DNA of 64,000 nucleotides from contig NC_135563.1 of NCBI RefSeq assembly GCF_964340395.1, positions 3,299,422-3,363,421 of the forward strand, read 5' to 3'. Under the pieces are notes generated by a model. That model was not told the origin of the DNA and searched no databases. It saw only the letters and a program-made list of their open reading frames with translations. Position 1 is the first letter of the stretch; each line of letters begins with the position of its first letter. This DNA comes from Glandiceps talaboti. Taxonomy: Eukaryota; Hemichordata; Enteropneusta; Spengelidae. Shown here piece after piece: positions 50,824-61,505 of the stretch. Position numbers and translations under genes: made by a program.

Positions 50824-53800
50824 CTGTTTGAAAAACAAAAACATGTAATCATACCAACCTGCACTCAAACTCAAAATACACAAGTTTTTAATACTATTTG
50901 ACAACAAATTTAGAAATCCCCTATTGTTTTCATTTCAAGTTACATTTTTGGGTGGTTCTCCTTGATTTCTATATATGATTGGTTAATGGCAGTAGTTTGG
51001 CTATAAATATGGGTCTGATTAAGATGACACTCAATATACTAGATGACTTTGACTGTGTAACACACTCACCGAGCTCATAGAGCACCCAAGAAACTGCCAT
51101 TTTAGAGAGTACTACAGTACAATGACAGCTCAGCTGCTTTATCTCCTAATATGGTATTATCTCCTAATATGGTATTATGAATATACAGTAAAGAAATCTG
51201 TCACTGTATTTTGGAAATTAGTTTCATTTTGGGGACTGTATTCATGAAAATGTTGGCTTGATACATGTGTCAAAACTCTGACCTGGCATTGGAAACTAGT
51301 ACTATACTTCGGTAAATACTTGAGGAGAGACTAGATGTCTCAAGTAAAGATAACCCAAGATAAAAAGGTGTTGAAATAAATTGATGAATAGTTGTAAGTC
51401 ATGGACACAAATTACCAGAGAATCTTGCTGTAACATTTACTGATAAACATGTTGAACTGTGTGGGCAGCTACACAGGTAGACATGATTGAGAAATATCAT
51501 CAAACACACACATCAATGTTACACACTGTGTGGCTGTTATATACACAAACTCCATTGACTTTTACATTTGACTTTGCAGGTCAAAGGAAATGTCAATATG
51601 TATACTGTTAACTGAATGTCTTAAGATCTCAGGTGTGAGCACTTCAGTTGAGAATTGAGAGTTACTATATATTATGGTTACAGAGAAATGATTCTCCAAC
51701 AGTAACTTACATGTACACTGCTATGACATGGTATCTATACAGGCATTGTAGCCCCATGATGTCTCCAACAGTAACTTACATGTACACTGCTGTGACATGG
51801 TGTCTATACAGGCATTGTAACCCCACGATGTCTCCAACAGTAACTTACATGTACACTGCTGTGACATGGTGTCTATAGAGGCATTGTAGCCCCAGGATGT
51901 CTCCAACAGTAACTTACATGTACACTGCTGTGACATGGTGTCTATAGAGGCAATGTAGCCCCAGGATGTCTCCAACAGTAACTTACATGTACACTGCTGT
52001 GACATGGTATTGCATTGTAGCCCCAGGATGTCTCCAACAGTAACTTACATGTACACTGCTGTGACATGGTATTGCATTGTAGCCCCAGGATGTCTCCAAC
52101 AGTAACTTACATGTACACTGCTGTGACATGGTATTGCATTGTAGCCCCAGGATGTCTCCAACAGTAACTTACATGTACACTGCTGTGACATGGTATTGCA
52201 TTGTAGCCCCAGGATGTCTCCAACAGTAACTTACATGTACACTGCTGTGACATGGTGCTTATAGAGGCATTGTAGCCCCACGATGTCTCCAACAGTAACT
52301 TACATGTACACTGCTGTGACATGGTGTCTATAGAGGCATTGCAGGCCGACGATGTCTCCAACAGTAACTTACATGTACACTGCTGTGACATGGTGTCTAT
52401 ACAGGCATTGTAACCCCACGATGTCTCCAACAGTAACTTACATGTACACTGCTGTGACATGGTGTCTATAGAGGCAGTGTAGCCCCATGATGTCTCCAAC
52501 AGTAACTTACATGTACACTGCTGTGACATGGTGCCTATAGAGGCATTGTAGCCCCAAGATAACTCCAACAGTAACTTACATGTACACTGCTGTGACATGG
52601 TATCTATACAGGCATTGTAGCCCCAGGATGTCTCCAACAGTAACTTACATGTACACTGCTGTGACATGGTGCCTATAGAGGCATTGTAGCCCCAAGATAA
52701 CTCCAACAGTAACTTACATGTACACTGCTGTGACATGGTGTCTATAGAGGCATTGCAGGCCGACGATAACTCCAACAGTAACTTACATGTACACTGCTGT
52801 GACATGGTGTCTATACAGGCATTGTAACCCGTCGATGTCTCCAACAGTAACTTACATGTACACTGCTGTGACATGGTGTCTATAGAGGCATTGTAGCCCC
52901 ATGATGTCTCCAACAGTAACTTACATATACACTGCTGTGAAATGGTGTCTATACAGGCATTGTAGCCCCACGGTGTCTCCAACAGTAACTTACATGTACA
53001 CTGCTGTGACATGGTGTCTATAGAGGCATTGCAGCCCAATGCTATGATTACTAATATATGATAAAAACAAATCATTCTGTTAAGAGAAACCCCTTCAGTA
53101 TTGAGATGGCGTTATACCAATATTACCTATCAGAAAGTGATTGCTCTCTAATCATCATCATTAGATTGAGGTAAGTTGGGCATTTTTGACAATCTTTTTC
53201 CATTGATCTTTTTTTTGCATGATTGCTGGTACATGTAGGTTACCTTGATTCATACCAAAGCTCTAAATAAGAGTAAAGTATTAACTCACTAATAATTACC
53301 TTTAATTCTTCTAATTGTTTGTTAAGGAGATCATTCTGTTCTTGTGATGCACCTAAACCTCGTCTCAGTTCACGTAATTCCATTTCCCTAGCTGTGAATA
53401 CAAACACTGATGCTATAAAGGGGACTAAATTAAAGTGAGCACTTGGGGTAAATATATGGCAAAAATGTCGTCTTCATTATGTTAAATGTCTTGCTTATGC
53501 TATGAGAGGTAGTCTGTTTCTAGTACCGTATAATAGTCAGCCACAGATGACCTTTCATAAAGACTGTAGTCTTTGGGTGATGAATCTGGGCATGGCTTCA
53601 AGGTGATGAATTCAGGTTTTAACGGAACATTATTCAGTCTACTTTTACTGAAAAATGTTGTCAGTTTGAACCTAATTTGAGATGACCCAATCATTTTGCG
53701 TTTAATATACACAACTAGATACCAACTGTACATGTACAACCCCAATACAATATCATGGCAATTGACCCAGTGATTTATGTAGACTTCAAGTTTATACTAG

Positions 53801-53825
53801 ACACACAGAGAGACACTCTGACACT

Positions 53826-53858
<33 letters not shown>

Positions 53859-53984
53859 AGAGTGACAAACAGCGAGTCAGCCTAACAGCCAGAAAGACAG
53901 ATGGACAAAGAAACAGAGACAGATAAACAGACAGCTACAGAGACACAGACAGACAGACAGACAGACAGACACATACACACAGAC

Positions 53985-54015
<31 letters not shown>

Positions 54016-57000
54016 CATTGACAGAGACACAGATATACAGACAAACAAAGAAAGACCGAGACAGACAGACAGACACTACCACACCTGTGACACTACTGAA
54101 CCATAGTTCATTTGTACAAATCATGAATTCAATCTTACCTATATTAAGTTCTATAAAATCATTCTTAAATTTCTCTACATCTACTGGCCCTGTTATGTGG
54201 GTACGTGGAGAGTACGCTCCACTGGAATTTGGTGATGTCACAAGTTCTCCATGAGAATCTATAGTACTGGTATCGTCAACAGAAGGTTGATTTTGTTGGC
54301 TTTCAAGTTCCATTGTTTCTCTCTCAAATTCACCTAGAGAAGAAAGTAACAAATCAGAAGTGGTATTCAAATAAATAGAGTGTAATTCTGATTACAGTAC
54401 TAACATTCATATTTGACACTGAATTCTGCTATAAAGGCCAAATAAAGAAAACAGTGTGTTTCCAATAACTTGACCAACCCTAGTTTAAGGCCCCCCCCCC
54501 CCCCTCCCCAACATGTTTTGCATGCAAAAAGGTAAAATGGTAACAATTTACTTCTATTTCTGTGTACACCTTCATGCCTTTGTCTCATCTGTGGTCACTC
54601 TTTCCATAGGGACACCAGGTCTTTTAGACTGACAGTCTGCATAATGTGTTCATCTACTTCACTTAATATTGTCTTCATTTACTTTTACACCTCATCAAAC
54701 TCTCACAGAAGTATTGTGGCCGATCAAAGTAATTTTTAAAAAATTGAAAGTAAACTAATAAAATAAAATTCTGACCTACCTACCCTATTTTATGAAGTCA
54801 TGTCATTGGAAACAAACATGGGGTCTTTATTTTGCCTAATTTAAAATAGGAGCCTGAGGGCTTTACAAAGAAAGTAAAATCTGTCATTACAAAATAGAAA
54901 CAGCAAGCAGTATTCTTTTCAGATCTTTAGAGAGTTGTTGTTCTATTCCATAATTTCAGTAGAAAAGAATGACCATGACATGTTATTTAGTATATGATTT
55001 CCATGACAACAGCATCATTTCCTAAGGAGAACATCGGTTAATTGCAACCATTCATTGAAGCCCTAACAGCTGTACTTGGAACAATATTTTCATGATTTCT
55101 GTTCTTACATATATCTTGACTTATTTCAGGTAACAATTTTCAAGTTTGTATTTGGATCAAAAGTTTAAATGTAACACACTGAATTACTAACACAGATGAA
55201 CTTTCATTTGCAGGTCTGTATCTGTAAACATACTGCCATCAAGCTAGTGTACATAATAGTATTACCATCAATGAGAGGTAAATATACATGTAATTCAGAC
55301 TGACTGAACTGTTGTCAGAGAGACTCTGGTGTATGTTTAACATTTCAATGGATAAAATGAACTAAGGTGAGTTGAAAGTTACAGTTTTTAATTCAAAGAG
55401 ATCGCTTTCTATTCACTAACATCACTTCTTAATGAGTACATCGACTTGAGAGATCAACAGAAATACTTACATAATTTACCCGTGAGTGTTTGGAGATGTT
55501 GTCTACCATATAAATGTTCCTTTTTATTATGTAGTGAACTGAAATACTGATTACAAGTTTTACAATATAAATCACTGGGATCATCATCCTGTAACAAAAC
55601 AAATCAACATAGACACACATAAATATCATTATAACCAAGCAATATAATGTACTTGGTCTGTAAATCATGGACACATTGTTCCTTTCAGCTGAGATTGACT
55701 AGATTTCACTTGGGTATTTTGGTAAAGTTTCTAATACTGTTGCCAAGATTCCTTTAGCCTATTGTGACAAAACTATTTGCAGTATGTCCAGTAAAATCAA
55801 TTCCTACATTTTTTTGTTTCTGCAGTTCAGCTGAGAGAAATGTCAGTGAAATCATTAACAAGTAATATCAAGACCAACATTCCCTCTAAGTTTTATTTGT
55901 GTACTAGTAGTGTTACCTCTTTGAATATTGTCAACCTCTTCTAATACTGAGTATGCACAAGGAAAGAAGTTACGAGTTGTAATCATGACTCCTGTTTAAA
56001 TCAAATTTGATTGTTTTGGGGCGGTTTATATGACAGTAATAAAGTAAATCAGGTAACAAGTGCACTACTGTACATTTTGTAAGTCATATATAGACAGTTA
56101 CTAGTATTTACTCTGAAATGGGTTGTGTGCATTTCTGTACAGTGACTTTATCTCTACAAACTGTATCACTTGAACGTGTCAAGGTACACATCAGAAAATG
56201 CAATAAACAATTTCACATTACCTCTAATGCTCCTAAAATACTGGCTACTTCTTCTGAGTCTATACTGGTCCCATCACCTAAACCTGTCAAATGCAACAAA
56301 CATCTTATCATAACATTACTATGGTACACCTCTACAGAGGTTGTACATTGCTTCAACACAATTTTAGTCAACTTATGTTGCTAACAAAGTGACGACTCTC
56401 CTCACATCCTACAGCCATATCACTACTTTCTTTTGAGTATTTTTCTATATTTCTAAAATGATGTTTTTTTATAGTTACTGTGATCAGTTTCTGCATAACA
56501 AACCATAATTATACCTGGCAGCTCTCTGCAGGCATTCCTAGAATAGCCATTTGTGAGAGTAACATGTCTGTGTAGGTCTTAGAGTGTAATGTTGTGACAG
56601 CAAATACTGCTCATAGCTCACTGGATGGTGCCTACGTGCTAAGCTATGCTAGCTCTCTCTTTCTCAACAGTACGCAGTAACCCCTACACAGATATGATGC
56701 ACTGTGTGATTTCATCACCTATACTGATGGTCCCATGTTATTTGCATGAAGTATGGAGTAATCCACATACAGGATGCCGTTGGCGATGTGAGTGTATTGA
56801 CGGATGTAGTTACTTCATACATAACGTTCTGTAGTAATTTACATTTTCAAACTAAACAGGTGAAAGTGCATGCCAATAACAAGCCATGGGTTACGTCTGA
56901 TGTAAGACAGGCTATTATAGATAAACATAAGTCATATGGTAAAGATAATTATCACGAGAAACAAACCCTGTTGAATGATATAATCTGGAAAGCAAAATGT

Positions 57001-60000
57001 GATTACAAAAATAAAGTTGAGAGCCTATTTACGACTAATAATTCTAAAGATGCATGGAGAGGCCTAAAAGTTCTCACTGGTATGGGTCAGAAACGTCGAG
57101 ATCCGGCTATTTTGACTGAACCTGGTGCAGTAGAGCGTCTAAATCGATTCTATGCCCGCTTTGATAACACTGATTTTCGAAATGAGCAGAACTACATCAA
57201 GGAACAATTAGTAGGGACTGTAGATGAAGAGGCTTTCGTGCTACCCGAAGAACATGTTCGTAAAGTGCTCAAAGGAATTAAGGTGAACAAAGCACCAGGT
57301 CCAGACAAACTAAGTGGAAATCTCTTAAAACAGTGTAAGGATAGTTTATTTTATATAATCCATTATATATTTGAGCTATCGTTGTCAACATGCACATATC
57401 CATCATCTTGGAAGATTGGTGAGATAGTACCTGTTCCAAAGAAAGATCTACCACAGGTTATCAATGACCTTAGACCTGTAACCCTCACATCTATTCTGTC
57501 TAAATGTCTTGAACGAGTTGGTTTAGCATTATTAATGCCACATGTAAAGGATAATTTTGATCCTTTGCAATTCGCATACATACTTGGACGTTCAACTGAT
57601 GACGCAATTTGTACTTTAATACATCGTCTTACTAAGCATCTAGACGCCAAGTCATCGAATACAGCTAGAGTTCTATTTATCGATTATTCCTCAGCATTCA
57701 ACACTATTCAGCCACATCTAATGCTTAATAAACTGAATGCACTCAATGTACCGGCATACTTGAAATTATGGATCTTAGATTACCTCACCGAAAGATCACA
57801 ATATGTCCGCACTAAGTATGGTGTATCCGACATAATAACAGTTAATACAGGTGCACCACAGGGCTGTGTGCTGTCACCAGTTCTTTTTGTACTTTACACA
57901 AATGATTTGGCATGGGACACTAATGGCGCGATGATTGAGAAATATGCAGATGATACAGCTGTTGTCGGATTTATATCAAATGATGATGACAGTGAGTATG
58001 TGGAGTGTATCGAGTTTGTCAACACCTGGTGTAAAGATAACTACCTTGATCTTAATGTGCCAAAAACAAAAGAATTAATTTTTGACTTCCGACGGAATAA
58101 AGCAGAAAAACAACCTGTTGAAATTAACAATATGCAAGTCGAAAGAACATCAGTATATAGATATCTCGGCTGTATGGTTGATGATAAATTGTCCTTTGCT
58201 CAACATGTGGACAATCAGCTCAAAAAAGCAAATAAAAGGTTGTATTTTGCAAGGTCCATGAGGAAATTAAATGTTAGCTCGAATGTCATTTCTTTGTTCT
58301 ACAATTCAACTATTTATACAGTCCTCAGTTATGCGAACATTGCATTCTATGATATGCTGCCTACCTATCTTAAACACGATCTAAACCGTCCTAGGAACAT
58401 ATGCAGAAAATTAGTTAGTAATGAATTCTACGAACTATCTGATAACTCTACATTGTATAAACTCAAATCGTCTAAGACTGCTACAAAAATTATCAAAGAT
58501 TCAACACATCCACTACATACAGAATATGAATATCTACCAAGTGGTCGTCGCCTCAGAGTACCACGTGCACGTACAAACAGATTTAAGTATAGCTTTGTTC
58601 CAAGATCTATTCATCTCATAAATAACATGTAACCGCTACTGTCTGTATGTATGTATTTATATGTATTGTAATCCTAACTTTACTTTTCATGGATTATGTA
58701 TTTAATTAATGTAAACTGTGTGGATATGTAGTTTGTCTATTTTCTGTCAATGCAACGAAAATTTCATGATCGACATGACGAATAAAGTTATTATTATTAT
58801 ATTATTATTACATTAATTTGCATGTACCAGAGATTACTTGCATAGATCCACTTTACTGCATACTTGTATACAAAGGTGCACATAAGTATTTCATGATGTA
58901 AGAATGGTTGCAAAAACAACACAATACTCATGCAAATACCAAATAGGTTCTGTTAGGTACAGGTAAGATTATCTTCTCACTAAATATCACACTACAATGT
59001 ACATGAACTACTTTCTCTGGACAGCTTTTCCATTTGCATGAATACATTCTTTGTATGCAACATGCACAGGGAACCTTGCACATCCTAGCACTAGGATGTG
59101 GCCACATCCTATAGTGCTAGGAAGAAGAGCACAGCTATGTACCAGCTGTGTGCCTCATAGCCCCGTTACTGGGTATATTTTTTCACAGCCCTGGTACATG
59201 GTTGTGAAAAATATGTCTCTTGTATGGATGTGGAATACTGCCTCTGTACCAAGACTGTTTTGCACATCCCAGTACCATAGCTGTGTACTGCATACCTAGC
59301 ACATAGTTGTGCACAGTCATGTAACAGCTATGGTGGGATAATACCCTGTAGCAACCCTTTTGTTCATATCTGACTAGCATTGCTCACATAGCTGGTACAT
59401 GGCTGTGGGGAAAAAGCTCTTGTACATGGATGTTGTAAAAACCTATGCTGCATTGCTATGTTTCACATCCATGTTACATTGGTGTTGGCATACCAGTTAC
59501 ACATTTGTCAAATCTAGGTATGTTACACATAGTGTGTTGACCAGAGCTGTTACAGGGATACTGTACACATAGCTGGTACAGATCCCTTGGCTCAACTGAG
59601 ATGGTACAGCTACATGTATGTACACAACCCTGCCCTACGTATGTGAATGTTACAGGGGTGTGCAAGATTCTGTGTGTGTGTGACATCAAGACATATCAAT
59701 TATCATATCAATGTTCCCATGAAACTTGAAATGGCCCACTAACTAGTTTCATCATTCAAACTTGAAATGGCCCACTAACTAGTCTCATCATTGAAATACT
59801 TACTTAATTTTTTAGCTGCTTGTCTTTTTAAAAATGCTTGATAAGCTTCAGTTTGTTGATATGCTTTAAGTTCATCAATATATCTTTTTTTGTCATTTTC
59901 TGCTTCTTCAACATATTTCTACGGAAAAAACAAAAATGACACCAGTCATAAATTGCTGTCAAATGGATGAATATAATTAAACTGAAAGAATTCATGCAAT

Positions 60001-61311
60001 GTGAGCTACAAGGAAGACAATGAAAAGATACCCTCATATGTTGGTCTTAATTACAATTGCCATAATTATTTGTTCTCTACTTGTCATGTACATTTATTGT
60101 GTGATGGACTGAGGCCTTACCATTTGAAATAAAGCATCAACAATATACCACAATTGCCAACAACGCTCTATTTACTATTATTGTATTGTGTTGCTGATAT
60201 GTACATCAAAACCTCAAACCAAACATAATTTTCTAGTTTTGGCAAATATTTCTCAGTGGCCTAGCAGAAATTTTGATTAAAGCCTTGAACATAAGATGCT
60301 ATAAACTCCCAAAGTTTTATGTTTTGATTGTAAGATTGTGTTATAAACACAAAGACTGTAGGGTACACGGTGTCCTTCTAACTTCAGTGGTCAATATCCA
60401 AAGGGTTTGGCCGATATGTGAGGGTTCCTTTACAAGAAATTCAAATTCCAATACCGAAAGTTTCTATTGAATTGTGAACAACTAAAGTGACGATACCTGT
60501 TTTTCATCAGCTGACATGGATGACCACTGACCACCTAATAATTTAGTTACTTCTGTAAAAGGCATCTCTGGATTGTCTTCTTTGATTTTGGTGCGTTGTT
60601 CATTCAAGTATAAAACATACCTGTAAACAAATAATTCAATTTGCATTAAGAAAGGAAAAATGTGCTTCAGAGACCAATTTGATGGAAAATCAAAGTTGCC
60701 TAAAATCATTATAAAGTTTGTCATTGCTTCCTCCAGGTCTTTTTGAAATGATCAGTACAGAAATTTAGTAGTTCACCATCCTGTTTTCACAGAAATTGTC
60801 AAAATGTTATTTTCTTGGAATTCACTTCCAAGAATTTTTTTTTAACTCTGTGCGTAGAAATTTTCATTGATATTATTTTCCCATAGATTTAGAACACAAT
60901 ATTTGATGGTTATTTTGATGTATAATACATACATATTTTATCATTCTTTTCTTTACTATATTTCAATGTAACCCATCATTTTGCTTTGAGATTTTAACTG
61001 ACCATAGGCTAGTATTGTCTTAAACAAAGACTTTCACTTCCCAGTCAGATACTACAAGTTACTAATGTTTGGTTTACTCTATGTAGATTAGTTATTTCCT
61101 AATGTGTGACACAGATACATGCAAGAAACAGACACACAATGACACAGACAGACAGACATGCAGGTAAACAGAAACAGGCTGACAGCCAGACAGACAGACA
61201 GACAGACTGACAGACTGGCAGTGACAAACATGCAGGTAGACATAGAAACATAGACTGACCGACAGCATGACAGACACACACTGCAAGACAGACAGACAGA
61301 GACAGACAGAC

Positions 61312-61368
<57 letters not shown>

Positions 61369-61465
61369 GACAGAAATGCAAGTTGGCAGACATACAGAAA
61401 CACAAATTGACAGACAGACTAGACAGACAGACAGACAAGCAGACTAGACAAACAGACAGACAGAC

Positions 61466-61505
<40 letters not shown>

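Noticed and set aside
52107-53075. 322-codon minus ORF with a 23-residue Cys-containing repeat
   Set aside because: It is the 69-bp intronic minisatellite. The Cys pattern is a by-product of the repeat and no supported splice links it to HMG20.
57363-57650. 95-codon minus ORF in the HMG20 intron
   Set aside because: Shadow of the Rex1-like reverse transcriptase, although it lies on the HMG20 strand. No splice sites support it.
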